DNA from: Bacteroidales bacterium
Lineage (GTDB): Bacteria; Bacteroidota; Bacteroidia; Bacteroidales; UBA932
Assembly (NCBI GenBank): GCA_017471025.1
Contig: JAFUWX010000005.1
Span: 1-43,278, forward strand
DNA length: 43,278 nucleotides
Direction of reading: 5' to 3'
In this document: one piece after another, positions 1 to 9,540 of the stretch
Layout: every line of letters begins with the position of its first letter
Numbering within the stretch: the first letter of the stretch is position 1
Notes under the pieces: model-generated
Told to the model about the DNA's origin: nothing
Databases searched by the model: none
What the model saw: only the letters and a program-made list of their open reading frames with translations
Position numbers and translations under genes: made by a program

Positions 1-1455
<1,455 letters not shown>

Positions 1456-1470
1456 TATAATTGAATCCAT

Positions 1471-2208
1471 ATGTTAGAAATCAGTTTGTTCCAAAAGTGC
1501 GTGTTCGAATTCCTCGGCACGCTGGTACTGGTCCTCCTGGGTGACGGCGTCTGCTGCGCCTGCACCCTCAACAAGAGCAAGGCGCAGGGCGCCGGCTGGG
1601 TGGTCATCACCCTGGCCTGGGGCTTTGCCGTGATGTGCGGCGTGCTGATCGCCGGTCCGTATTCGGGCGCCCACCTCAATCCGGCCGTGACCCTGGGTCT
1701 CGCCCTGGCCGGAAAATTCCCGTGGTACGCTGTCTGCGGTTATATCGTCGCTCAGATGCTGGGCGGTTTCTGCGGAGCCGTGCTGGTCTATGCCTTCTAT
1801 GTGGATCATTTCGCCGCCTCGTCCGACAATCCGGACGGCATGCTCGGCTGCTTCTGCACCATGCCGGCGATCGAGCACAAGACCGTCAATTTCTTCTCCG
1901 AGATGGTGGCTACCTTCGTGCTGGTGTTCCTGATCCTGTGCCTCGGTACGGAAGGGAATGCGAATGCCGGGATGGGCAGCCTCGGCGCCTTCCCGGTCAC
2001 CTGCGTCATCATGTCCCTGGGTATGTCCCTGGGCGCGACCACGGGGTACGCCATGAACCCGGCCCGCGACCTGAGCCCGCGTCTGGCCCATGCCATCCTG
2101 CCCATCCGGGGCAAGCGCGACAGCGGCTGGGGCTACAGCTGGGTGCCCGTCCTGGGCCCGCTCACCGGCGGAGCCGTCGCGGCATGCCTCTTCCTGCTGG
2201 TCTTCTAG
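1471..2208 (+). CDS. glpF: Glycerol facilitator (aquaglyceroporin, MIP family)
   Basis: Inner-membrane channel that lets glycerol diffuse in. The 245-residue protein is of usual length and strongly hydrophobic, with two half-repeats, each carrying an NPA motif: N70-P71-A72 in AHLNPAVTLG and N196-P197-A198 in MNPARDLSP. The Asp directly after NPAR is the residue that marks glycerol-conducting members rather than pure water channels. The start ATG lies 15 bases after glpK, so the two are cotranscribed and coupled in function: the channel admits glycerol and the kinase traps it. The C-terminal stretch around WGYSWVPVLGP is typical of the family. A hairpin follows 27 bases after the stop. Confidence 0.95.
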   Translation: MLEISLFQKCVFEFLGTLVLVLLGDGVCCACTLNKSKAQGAGWVVITLAWGFAVMCGVLIAGPYSGAHLNPAVTLGLALAGKFPWYAVCGYIVAQMLGGFCGAVLVYAFYVDHFAASSDNPDGMLGCFCTMPAIEHKTVNFFSEMVATFVLVFLILCLGTEGNANAGMGSLGAFPVTCVIMSLGMSLGATTGYAMNPARDLSPRLAHAILPIRGKRDSGWGYSWVPVLGPLTGGAVAACLFLLVF

Positions 2209-2235
2209 CGTAACGCCAGCAGCTACTGTTAAAAA

Positions 2236-2271
2236 CGAAACCGGTCCCGAAGCATTTCGGGACCGGTTTCG
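2236..2271. terminator. Bidirectional terminator between glpF and rpmH
   Basis: A perfect 16-base stem (2236-2251 with 2256-2271) encloses the tetraloop GCAT. Read on the minus strand it is followed by a run of five T, so it is a good intrinsic terminator for rpmH. On the plus strand the T run is poor, but the very stable stem probably also stops glpKF transcripts. Confidence 0.85.
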
Positions 2272-2290
2272 TAAACGTCAGAAGGACGGA

Positions 2291-2443
2291 CTAGAACCTG
2301 TCTTCTGAGGAAACGGTAAGTTTCTTACGGCCGTGTGCACGACGGGCGGCCAGGACGCGGCGACCGTTGGGCGTGGACATACGCTCGCGGAAACCGTGCT
2401 TGTTGACACGTTTGCGTCTGGAGGGTTGGAATGTTCTTTTCAT
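2291..2443 (-). CDS. rpmH: 50S ribosomal protein L34
   Basis: A 50-residue, very basic protein of the large ribosomal subunit. Translation starts [18 protein letters not shown] and contains the canonical [20 protein letters not shown] segment, which is diagnostic for L34. Length is normal for Bacteroidetes L34, with a short acidic tail (SSEDRF) beyond the usual KKLTV end. It has its own promoter 40 bases upstream and its own terminator downstream, so it is a single-gene unit between glpF and rsmG. The gene is easy to miss because it is short. In many bacteria rpmH lies by rnpA and dnaA; here neither is nearby. Confidence 0.97.
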   Translation of the reverse strand: MKRTFQPSRRKRVNKHGFRERMSTPNGRRVLAARRAHGRKKLTVSSEDRF

Positions 2444-2482
2444 TGTATATCTTCTTTTTTATATTTTCCGCAAAAAGGACTG

Positions 2483-2512
2483 CAAAGTTACGATTTTCCC
2501 GCGAATCTCCAA
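2483..2512 (-). promoter_or_regulatory. rpmH promoter
   Basis: On the minus strand TAACTTTG (2490-2483) is preceded by TTG (2512-2510) with exactly 19 bases between, an exact match to the Bacteroidetes -33/-7 arrangement. The box lies 40 bases before the rpmH start codon. Confidence 0.85.
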
Positions 2513-2525
2513 AATAATTTTGCTT

Positions 2526-3200
2526 TTACCGGGCATTTTTTCTGATTTCCACCACAAATTTCCCCTCAAACCACGGGTCCGGGAAGTCATTCTGGATTTT
2601 CCAGACGCTTACCGAGCCGGCGGGAAGGCGGTGGCGGGCCATCAGGACGCCGGTCTCCTCGGCGATGTCGCCCCCTTTCAGATAGAGGATGCTGTCCGTA
2701 AACCGGCCCTTGACCCAGGGGTAGAACTGGTCCAGGGTCGTGACCGCACGCGACACGACGTGGGTGAAGGTCCGTCCGAGTGATTCGGCCCGCGCGTTGA
2801 CGGTCTGCACGTTATCCAGCCCCAGCGCGCCGGCGATTTCCGAAGCTACCCGGATTTTCTTGCCGATGGAATCGCAGAGGGTGAAGGTCACCTGCGGGAA
2901 GAGGATGGCCAGGGGAATGCCCGGGAAACCGCCGCCGGTCCCCAGGTCCAGCACCGTCACGCCGCCCTCCTGCCAACGCCGGAAGGAGTCGGGGCGCTCC
3001 CGTTGCAGCCAGGCGGCGATCGCCAGGGAATGCAGGATGTGGTGCAGGTACAGTCCGTCCATGTCCTTGCGGGAGATGACATTGATCCGGGCGTTCCATT
3101 CCCGGTAGAGCGGGTCCAGCGCGGCGAAGCGCTCCAGCTGCTGCTCAGTTACCCAGGGAAACGTCTCCCGGAGCAGGGTGGAAAAGGCTGTGAAATTCAT
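2526..3200 (-). CDS. rsmG: 16S rRNA (guanine-N7) methyltransferase RsmG/GidB
   Basis: Methylates N7 of G527 in 16S rRNA with S-adenosylmethionine. The 224-residue product starts MNFTAFSTLLRE; a longer in-frame start at 3326 exists but would sit inside the sigma-factor gene, whereas the chosen ATG overlaps that gene's TGA by four bases (ATGA). Family marks are NVISRKD near residues 40-46, the SAM-binding VLDLGTGGGFPGIPLA at 83-98 and the VSRAV segment at 149-153. It is the last gene of the seven-gene minus-strand unit. Translational coupling to the upstream sigma factor is likely from the overlap. No terminator hairpin was found directly after its stop; the rpmH promoter begins just inside its 3' flank. 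Confidence 0.95.
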   Translation of the reverse strand: MNFTAFSTLLRETFPWVTEQQLERFAALDPLYREWNARINVISRKDMDGLYLHHILHSLAIAAWLQRERPDSFRRWQEGGVTVLDLGTGGGFPGIPLAILFPQVTFTLCDSIGKKIRVASEIAGALGLDNVQTVNARAESLGRTFTHVVSRAVTTLDQFYPWVKGRFTDSILYLKGGDIAEETGVLMARHRLPAGSVSVWKIQNDFPDPWFEGKFVVEIRKNAR

Positions 3201-3793
3201 TCTTCTGATTCCTCCATCGCTTTGGCTATCAAGTCTTTGGCCCGGAATATCCGGGTCTTTACCGTTCCCAGCGGCAGCCCGGTCTTTTCGGCGATTTCCC
3301 GGTAGCCCAGGTTGTCCACCAGGCACAGGTGGGCGACTTCGCGGTAGAGCTCCGGAAGCCCGTCCAGGCTGGCGAGGAATTCCTCATGCTTCTGGGAATC
3401 GATGATTTCCTCCTCGGGGCTCTTGGCGGCATCGGGGACGGCCGCCGCTTCCTTCTCGGAAGAATCCAGGGAGGTCGTTTCCAGCCCTTTGCCGCGGACC
3501 TTCTCCCGGTCCCGGTGGTCGAAGGCCGTGTTCCGGGCTATGGTCAGCATCCAGGTGGAAAAGCGTTTCGCCGGGTCGTAGGTGGACAGCTGCTTGAACG
3601 CCTTGGCGAAACTCTCCATGACGATGTCCTGGATGTCCTCCGTGTCGCTGACATAGCGGGCGACATGGCTATATACCCCGGCATAATACCGGGTATATAG
3701 GAGTCCGTAGGCCTCCTGGGAATTCTCCTGGAGGGCGTACAGGACCAGGTCGGAGTCGCTCAGGTCAGTGAGCTTCAAGCCAGTTTTTGCCAT
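3197..3793 (-). CDS. ECF-type sigma-70 family RNA polymerase sigma factor
   Basis: Alternative sigma factor of 198 residues with the two ECF domains. Region 2 runs from about residue 24 to 98 and includes the DIQDIVMESFAKAF core-binding segment at 53-66 and STWMLTIARNTAFDHRDR at 79-96, which contacts the -10 element. Region 4 runs from about 136 to 192 and contains the helix-turn-helix YREIAEKTGLPLGTVKTR. The linker at 100-135 is acidic and longer than usual. No anti-sigma factor with a membrane segment is encoded next to it, which is unusual for an ECF factor; regulation may be through expression in this operon. The start codon lies 29 bases inside the 3' end of polA, and the stop overlaps the rsmG start by four bases. 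Confidence 0.9.
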   Translation of the reverse strand: MAKTGLKLTDLSDSDLVLYALQENSQEAYGLLYTRYYAGVYSHVARYVSDTEDIQDIVMESFAKAFKQLSTYDPAKRFSTWMLTIARNTAFDHRDREKVRGKGLETTSLDSSEKEAAAVPDAAKSPEEEIIDSQKHEEFLASLDGLPELYREVAHLCLVDNLGYREIAEKTGLPLGTVKTRIFRAKDLIAKAMEESEE

Positions 3794-6397
3794 AATTGCA
3801 TTCGACTGTGAGTGGTACTTTCAGGCTGATGACCCCTTCCATTTCCGAGACGACGAGTTCCCGCAGGGCGTCCACTTCCTCGGGCAGAGCGTCGAAGAGC
3901 AGTTCGTCGTGGATCTGGAGGATCATCCGGCTGCGCAGGCCGGCCTCCTCCAGGCGCCGGCTGACGCCGTTCATCGCAATCTTGATGATGTCGGCGGAAG
4001 TTCCTTGTATCGGGGCGTTTACGGCATTCCGCTCGGCCAGGGCACGGACGGTCGCATTGCGGGCCGTGATGTCCGGCAGGTAACGGCGGCGGCCGAAAAG
4101 GGTCTCGACATAGCCGTTTCCCGGGCCCGGGCGATGGTCTGGTCGATATACGTCCGGATGGCGGGGAAGGCGGCGAAATAGCCGTCGATGATGGCTTTCG
4201 CTTCCGACCGGGAGACATGCAGGCGCTGGGCCAGGCCGAAGGAGGATATCCCGTACATGATGCCGAAATTGGCCGTTTTCGCGACCCGGCGCTGGTCGGG
4301 CGTGACTTCCGCTACGGGGATGCCGTAAATCTTCGCGGCCGTGGCCTTGTGTACGTCCACGCCTTCCCGGAAGGCCGTGACGAGGTGGTCGTCCCCGCAC
4401 AGGTGGGCCATGATCCGCAGCTCGATCTGGGAGTAGTCCGCCGACAGGATCAGCCCCTCGGGGCTGCTGGGCACGAAGGCCTTGCGGATCTCCTTGCCGC
4501 GTTCCGTGCGGATGGGGATGTTCTGCAGGTTGGGGTTGGACGAACTCAGGCGGCCGGTGGCGGTGAGCGCCTGGTTGAAGGTGGTATGGACCTTGCCGGT
4601 TTTCGGGTTGATGAAGCCGGGGAAAGGCTCTATATAAGTGGACAGCAGCTTCTTGACCGCGCGGAATTCCAGGATTTCATCGATGATGGGATGGCGGTCG
4701 GCGAGGGCCAGCAGGGTCGCCTCGTCCGTGGAGTAGCTGCCTTTGGCGTTCTTCTTCGCCTTCGGGTCCAGGCCTAGTTTGTCGAACAGCAGCTCGCCCA
4801 CCTGTTTGGGGGAGGAGATGTTCAGCTGCGGGTCTCCGGCTTCCTGGCGGATGTGCGCTTCCCGCGCCTGGAGTTCTTCGCGCAGGCCGGCGGCGAATTC
4901 CCGGATCTGGCCCAGATCGACCTTGACGCCCGTTCTTTCCATCCCGGCCAGCACGCGGATCAGCGGTTCCTCGATCTGCTCGTACAGCACCGTGACGCCA
5001 TGCTTGTCCATATCCTGCCGCACTTTGTCGCACAGCGGGGGCAGGGCGGCGGCTTCCCGGGTATGGCCCGGCTCGGCAGGCTCCTGGGCCGGTGCGTCGA
5101 ACAGGGACAGGCTCTCGTCCGGCTCGGGGCTTTCCTCCTGGATATCCAGGTCCAGATAGCTTCGGGCCAGGATGTCCGCCTGGTGGCTCTTTTCCGGATC
5201 GACGAGATAATGCATCAGCTCGATATCATGCAGGGGCCCCTTCAGCGTGATGCCGGCGGCGGCCAGCAGGTTCAGCTGCCGTTTGAGGTCGTATCCGCAG
5301 GTGGCGACGGCTTCGTCTTCCAGGACGGGGCGCAGCGTCTGCGCGCCGGTCTCGCAGACGGCCCCGCCGTCGGTGGCGGCCGTGATCCTGCGGATCGGGG
5401 AGAAGATGCCCGGGCCTTCCGCTTCGGTAATGAGGGCCATCCGTCCGTTGCGCCGGACCGCCTGCAGGAAGGCGCCCTCGTCCAGGATGTGGACTTCGGG
5501 CTTTCCGAGTGTCCGGGAAGGGGCCGCAGTATGGCCCAGGAAACGCTTCAGCGAAGCGAATTCGTATTTCTCGAAAAGGTCGGCCGCCTGTACGCCGTAG
5601 GCGTCGTCCACCCGCATCTCTTCCAGGCGGACCTCCAGGGGCACCTCCGTATGGATGGTCACAAGGTCATGGCTCAGGGCGATATGTCCGCGGGCCTGCT
5701 CGAACTGCTCGCGCTGGCGCTCGGAAAGCTCGTCCAGGTGGGCATAGATGTTCTCCACGCTGCCGTAGCGCGCGATGAGTTTCGCCGCGCCGACCTCTCC
5801 CACGCCCTTGACTCCGGGGACATTGTCCGCCGTGTCGCCGCAGAGGGTGAGCATCTCGATGACCTGGGACGGTTCCTGGATGCCGTATCGGGCGCAGACC
5901 GCGGCCTTGTCCAGGATCTCGTCCGCGCCGCCGGCCTTGCCGGGCTTGAGCTGGAAGATATGGTCGTCGATGAGCTGGCCGTAATCCTTGTCCGGGGTGA
6001 CCATCCACACGTCCATCTCCGGCCCGGCCAGTCGTTTGGCCAGGGTGCCGATGACGTCGTCCGCCTCATAATCCGGAATCATGAAAGTCTTGATGTTCAA
6101 CGCTTTGCATATCTCCATCAGGGGCTCCAGCGCGTCGATGACCAGCTGCGGCGTCTCGCTGCGGTTGGCCTTGTACTCGGGATACATCCGGTTGCGGAAG
6201 GTGCCGCCCGGGGGGTCGAAGCTCACGGCCAGGTGCGTGGGCTGCTCCCGTTCTTTCAGCTCCAGGATATATTTGGTGAATCCGTAGAGGATGGACATGT
6301 CGGCCCCCTTCGAGTTGATCATCGGCCTTCGCAGGAAGGCGTAGTACATCTTGAAGATCAGGGCATGCCCGTCGATGATATATAGTTTATCTGCCAT
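3765..6397 (-). pseudogene. polA: DNA polymerase I, interrupted by a one-base frameshift
   Basis: DNA repair and Okazaki-fragment polymerase. If one base is restored near 4115, the product is about 877 residues, normal for the family. The N-terminal 290 residues form the 5'-nuclease domain (starts MADKLYIIDGHALIFKMYYAF). The middle region looks like a 3'-5' exonuclease fold without the DxE metal motif (MALITEAEG where DTE is expected), so proofreading is probably absent. Polymerase motif A (SADYSQIELR) is near residue 645, motif B (KTANFGIMYGIS) near 705, motif C (QIHDELLF) in the last 60 residues. After RARET the frame breaks: expected GYVETLFGRRRYLPD is found only in the +1 frame, which then runs intact to the TGA at 3765. 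No other decay is seen, so a sequencing or assembly error is the likeliest reason. Confidence 0.9.
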
Positions 6398-7031
6398 ATT
6401 CCCTAAAACATTCCTTCAGCAGCGCCTCGCGGCCCCATCCGGCTGCCGTGTCCAAAAAGCGTCCGTCCCGCGAGAAGCCCATGATCCGGGTGCAGACCGC
6501 GGCGCTGTCCTGCAAATCGTGCGAGGAAAACAGCACCGCCCTTGTGCGGCTGACCGTGCGCAGGGCCTGGAGGACCGCCAGGCGGCTGTCCGCATCCAGG
6601 AAGGCGGTCGGTTCGTCCAGCAGCAGGGTCTCCGCCCGGCGGACCAGCGCGGTGGCGATGCAGCCTTTCTGGAACTCGCCGTCGCTGAGCGTGGCGATAT
6701 CCTGGTCGCCCAAATGGCTGATTCCCAGCAGCTCCAGCGCTTCTTCCAGGGCCTTTTCCCCCTCCGGGGTGAGCTTCCCGCCCAGGCTGTTTTCGCGGTA
6801 GCATCCGGTGCGGATGAAGGCCCGCAGGGTAAAGCCGGGGACCTTGGGGATCCGGGCCGGGAGCATCACGCATCCACTGTCCAGGCCCGCCAGGGTGCGC
6901 AGCAGGGTGGTCTTCCCGCTGCCGTTGGCCCCGCAGAGCAGGACGCATTCTCCGGGTTCCAGGCGGAAGGTGATGCCTTCCGCAAGGGTCTTGCCGGCAT
7001 AGCCGACGGAGATATGGTCCACCGCAAGCAT
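6387..7031 (-). CDS. ABC transporter ATP-binding protein (iron-siderophore/cobalamin-like)
   Basis: Cytoplasmic ATPase of 214 residues, short for the class. Walker A is GANGSGKT at 34-41, the signature LSDGE at 115-119, Walker B LLLDE at 136-140 and the switch histidine H171. The usual Q-loop glutamine is not recognisable: between Walker A and the signature the sequence is compressed and reads VPGFTLRAFIRTGCYRE. The LRAFIRTG pattern resembles the FecE/BtuD/FhuC class, so uptake of siderophore, haem or cobalamin is the best guess. No permease or binding protein is adjacent. The start codon shares one base with the rpoN stop (TGATG) and the gene overlaps polA by 11 bases. A FecCD permease without an ATPase lies at 28103-29062 and could be its partner. 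Confidence 0.88.
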   Translation of the reverse strand: MLAVDHISVGYAGKTLAEGITFRLEPGECVLLCGANGSGKTTLLRTLAGLDSGCVMLPARIPKVPGFTLRAFIRTGCYRENSLGGKLTPEGEKALEEALELLGISHLGDQDIATLSDGEFQKGCIATALVRRAETLLLDEPTAFLDADSRLAVLQALRTVSRTRAVLFSSHDLQDSAAVCTRIMGFSRDGRFLDTAAGWGREALLKECFREYGR

Positions 7032-8446
7032 CAGAGCTGTCTGCGGAGTCTGGCCTTCGCGATGCCGAGCTGGTCGCGGTATTTGGCGATGGTGCGTCGC
7101 GCCACCTTGTAGCCGCGCCGGCTCATCTCCTCCACCAGCTGGTCATCGGTGAGGGGCTTGTGCTTGTCTTCCTTGTCCACGCATTCCTGCAGGACCTTTT
7201 TCAGCTCCCGCGTGGAGACCTCTTCGCCTTCCTGGTTTTCCAGGCCTTCGGAGAAGAAGTATTTGAGCGGGAAAATGCCGAAATGGGTCTCGATGTATTT
7301 GCTGTTCACCACCCGCGAGATGGTGGAAATGTCGAATCCGGTCTTCTCCGCGATGTCCTTCAGGACCATGGGGCGCAGGTTGGCCTCGTCCCCGTCCAGG
7401 AAATAGTCGTGCTGGTAGTCCACGATGGCCTGCATCGTGCTGAGCAGGGTGTTGTGCCGCTGTTTGAGGGCCTCGACGAACCATTTGGCCGAGTCCATCT
7501 TCTGCTTGACAAAGGTGGCGGCTTCGCGTTTCTGCCGCTCCGTCGAGCCTGCGGCTTCCAGCAGGATGTCGGCGTATTTCTTGTTGACGCGGATTTCCGG
7601 AATGGAAAAACGCGGCATGGTCAGGTGCAGCTCCCCGTCGTCCAGGGTCAGGACGAAGTCCGGGACGATCTGCTGGGCCTGGTCGTTGTAGCTGTCATCG
7701 ACCTGCCCGCCCGGGGACGGGTTGAGGCGGACGATGCGGGCCATGGCGGCTTTCATCTCCGCTTCGCCGATGCCCATCTTGGCCATGATTTTCTGGAAAT
7801 GGCGGTTGGAAAACTCCTGGAAATAATCCGTCACGATGCGCCGGGCGTTTTCCACGTCCGGGGCCGGTTTCATGCCCCTGAGCTGGATCAGCAGGCATTC
7901 CCGCAGGTCACGGGCGCCGACGCCGGCCGGCTCGAAGTCCTGGATGATCCGCAGCATCTGTTCCACTTCCTCCCCGTCGGTCTCGATGTTGGCCCGGAAG
8001 GCCAGGTCGTCCACCAGGCTTTCCAGGTCGCGGCGCAGGTAGCCGTCCTCATCCAGGCTGCCGATGATGAAGGTGGCGACGGCCCGCTGGTGCTCCGTCA
8101 GGTTGCGGAAGCCCAGCTGCTCCATCAAGCTCTGGGTAAAGCTCTGTTTGACCGAGAAGGTATTGTATTGCGGACGCTCATCCTTGCCGTAATTGTTCTG
8201 GCGCAGTTTGTATGCGGGAATCGGATCGTCTTCGTCGATGTCGGACAGGGATATGTCGCGCGGGGTTTCTTCGTCGCTGTCTTCGGATTTCTCGGGAGGG
8301 TTGTCGTCCAGCACGGGATTCTCTTCCAGCTCCTTGCGGATACGCTGCTCCAGCTCCTGGACCGGAAGCTCGATGAGCTTGATGGTCTGGATCTGCAGCG
8401 GGGAGAGCTTCTGCTGTTGCTTGAGACCGAGTTCCTGTTTGATCAT
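7031..8446 (-). CDS. rpoN: RNA polymerase sigma-54 factor
   Basis: Recognises -24/-12 promoters and needs AAA+ activators. The 471-residue product has the glutamine-rich region I (LKQQQKLSPLQIQTIKLIELP at the N-terminus, ending ELEENPVLD), an acidic region II (about 50-75), the core-binding region, a helix-turn-helix region around DIAEKTGFDISTISRVVN, and the RpoN box ARRTIAKYR about 15 residues from the end. Length and order are typical. The start ATG overlaps the stop of the SPOR-protein gene by four bases. No enhancer-binding activator is encoded nearby. The gene sharing one transcript with an ECF sigma factor three genes later is notable. Confidence 0.97.
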   Translation of the reverse strand: MIKQELGLKQQQKLSPLQIQTIKLIELPVQELEQRIRKELEENPVLDDNPPEKSEDSDEETPRDISLSDIDEDDPIPAYKLRQNNYGKDERPQYNTFSVKQSFTQSLMEQLGFRNLTEHQRAVATFIIGSLDEDGYLRRDLESLVDDLAFRANIETDGEEVEQMLRIIQDFEPAGVGARDLRECLLIQLRGMKPAPDVENARRIVTDYFQEFSNRHFQKIMAKMGIGEAEMKAAMARIVRLNPSPGGQVDDSYNDQAQQIVPDFVLTLDDGELHLTMPRFSIPEIRVNKKYADILLEAAGSTERQKREAATFVKQKMDSAKWFVEALKQRHNTLLSTMQAIVDYQHDYFLDGDEANLRPMVLKDIAEKTGFDISTISRVVNSKYIETHFGIFPLKYFFSEGLENQEGEEVSTRELKKVLQECVDKEDKHKPLTDDQLVEEMSRRGYKVARRTIAKYRDQLGIAKARLRRQL

Positions 8447-9006
8447 AATGGTTTGGTTCTTAATATCTTCACCGTATCCGCCACATAGGCGTGCTGCCGG
8501 TCGGCCACCGGATAGTTGATTTTCTCCTTCACGACGAAGGCGGAAGGGAATCCGCCCTTGATGCGTTCGAGCAGCTCAATGGCTTCGCTGCGGGTGCGGA
8601 AGTCGCCGACCGTCACTTTGAAGTAGGGATTCTGGTAACTGCGGTAGGTAGCGATGCCGGGGTTGGCGGCGCTGAACCGGGCCAGGGCCTGTTCGGAGGC
8701 CGTACGCGCATGCTGGGCATTGTCGAAGTAGATGCGGACGCGGTAGCCGGTCAGGGTCCGGTTGCGGTTGCCGGCGATATGGCGGTTGAAGGCGGACAGG
8801 ATGGCCTGGGACTGGTGGACCTTCACGTCGGCCTTGCTCCCGCGGGCTTTCGCGGGCAGCAGGTTGAAAATGGATTTCCCGACCAGGCCGGAATCCAGGG
8901 CGGCCGTCTGGTGATAGACGACCGAATCCACTTGGACATATTCCTGCGCATGCAGGGCGGCAGCGGCCAGCAAGGCGGCCGCCAGCAGGATCAGACGTTT
9001 CATCAC
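8443..9006 (-). CDS. Exported SPOR-domain-like protein
   Basis: A 187-residue protein with an N-terminal signal peptide (MMKRLILLAAALLAAAALHAQ, cleavage likely after HAQ). The C-terminal half (about 85-165) has the layout of a SPOR domain, which binds denuded septal peptidoglycan: a GYRVRIYFDNAQHARTA start, a helix of alanines, and the YFKVTVGDFRTRSEAIELL segment matching the second half of the repeat, then GGFPSAFVV. The N-terminal part (22-80) is not recognised. A role in cell-division-site or envelope maintenance is inferred from the domain only. The gene overlaps both neighbours by four bases (lipoprotein upstream, rpoN downstream). Confidence 0.82.
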   Translation of the reverse strand: MMKRLILLAAALLAAAALHAQEYVQVDSVVYHQTAALDSGLVGKSIFNLLPAKARGSKADVKVHQSQAILSAFNRHIAGNRNRTLTGYRVRIYFDNAQHARTASEQALARFSAANPGIATYRSYQNPYFKVTVGDFRTRSEAIELLERIKGGFPSAFVVKEKINYPVADRQHAYVADTVKILRTKPL

Positions 9007-9470
9007 TCCATCAAATCTTTAAGGTTCATATCTTTGAATGTCAGGGCTTTACCGACGCCGCTGCGCAGCTTGACGGTGGCATTGATGTCGATGGTAAAGT
9101 CCGCGAGGTCATAATTCTTGGCCAGGCGCATGACTTCCAGCAGCGTCACTTCGGGCTTCAGGAAGGCGGAGGCGTTCAGCTCGTAAACTGCGGCCGTTTT
9201 GGCCTTGACCGTCACCGGCTCCGCGGAAAAGTCCACATAGGGCTTTGCCTTGTAGTAGAGCACGCCGCTGATGTCCTCGATGGTGAACTGCATGGCGGGG
9301 TTGTCCAGCCCGATGAGCAGCTTGGCGTCCAGGCTGCGGAAGCCGGTGGGCGTGACGGAGTCTATCGTGGCCGAGGTAACCCGGATATTTTTCAGTTTCT
9401 GGATGGAATTGCACCCGCTTGTCAGCAGGATGACCAGCGCCAGAAGAAGGATTTCAATTTTTCGCTTCAT
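9003..9470 (-). CDS. LEA-type-2-like lipoprotein
   Basis: A 155-residue predicted lipoprotein. The signal ends in the lipobox LTSGC with the lipidated cysteine at residue 20. The rest alternates in short beta strands with an IGLDNPAMQFTIEDISGVLYY segment, the kind of NP-containing sandwich seen in LEA14/WHy proteins; this resemblance is by eye and not certain. It opens the seven-gene minus-strand unit and overlaps the SPOR gene by four bases. A TACCTTTG promoter box lies 7 bases before the start, so the transcript would have almost no leader. Function unknown; probably a periplasmic or outer-membrane envelope protein. Confidence 0.75.
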   Translation of the reverse strand: MKRKIEILLLALVILLTSGCNSIQKLKNIRVTSATIDSVTPTGFRSLDAKLLIGLDNPAMQFTIEDISGVLYYKAKPYVDFSAEPVTVKAKTAAVYELNASAFLKPEVTLLEVMRLAKNYDLADFTIDINATVKLRSGVGKALTFKDMNLKDLME

Positions 9471-9476
9471 AACTCA

Positions 9477-9484
9477 CAAAGGTA
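9477..9484 (-). promoter_or_regulatory. Promoter box of the lipoprotein-to-rsmG operon
   Basis: TACCTTTG on the minus strand, six bases from the start codon at 9470. It faces away from the miaB promoter. No good TTG at the expected distance was seen. Confidence 0.6.
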
Positions 9485-9507
9485 GCAATTATTTCCGGTA
9501 AAAACGG

Positions 9508-9515
9508 TATCTTTG
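9508..9515 (+). promoter_or_regulatory. miaB promoter box
   Basis: TATCTTTG on the plus strand, 25 bases before the miaB ATG, matching the Bacteroidetes -7 consensus. Confidence 0.7.
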
Positions 9516-9540
9516 CAGCAATTTTCAATCCTTGTGCCAA

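Noticed and set aside
4100-4125. Programmed ribosomal frameshift in polA
   Set aside because: No slippery heptamer is present and PolI is not known to use recoding; a missing base fits better.
4853-6385. A 510-codon open frame on the plus strand
   Set aside because: Antisense shadow of polA.
9532-9540. TTG start for miaB
   Set aside because: In frame but only three codons longer than the ATG that gives the conserved start.
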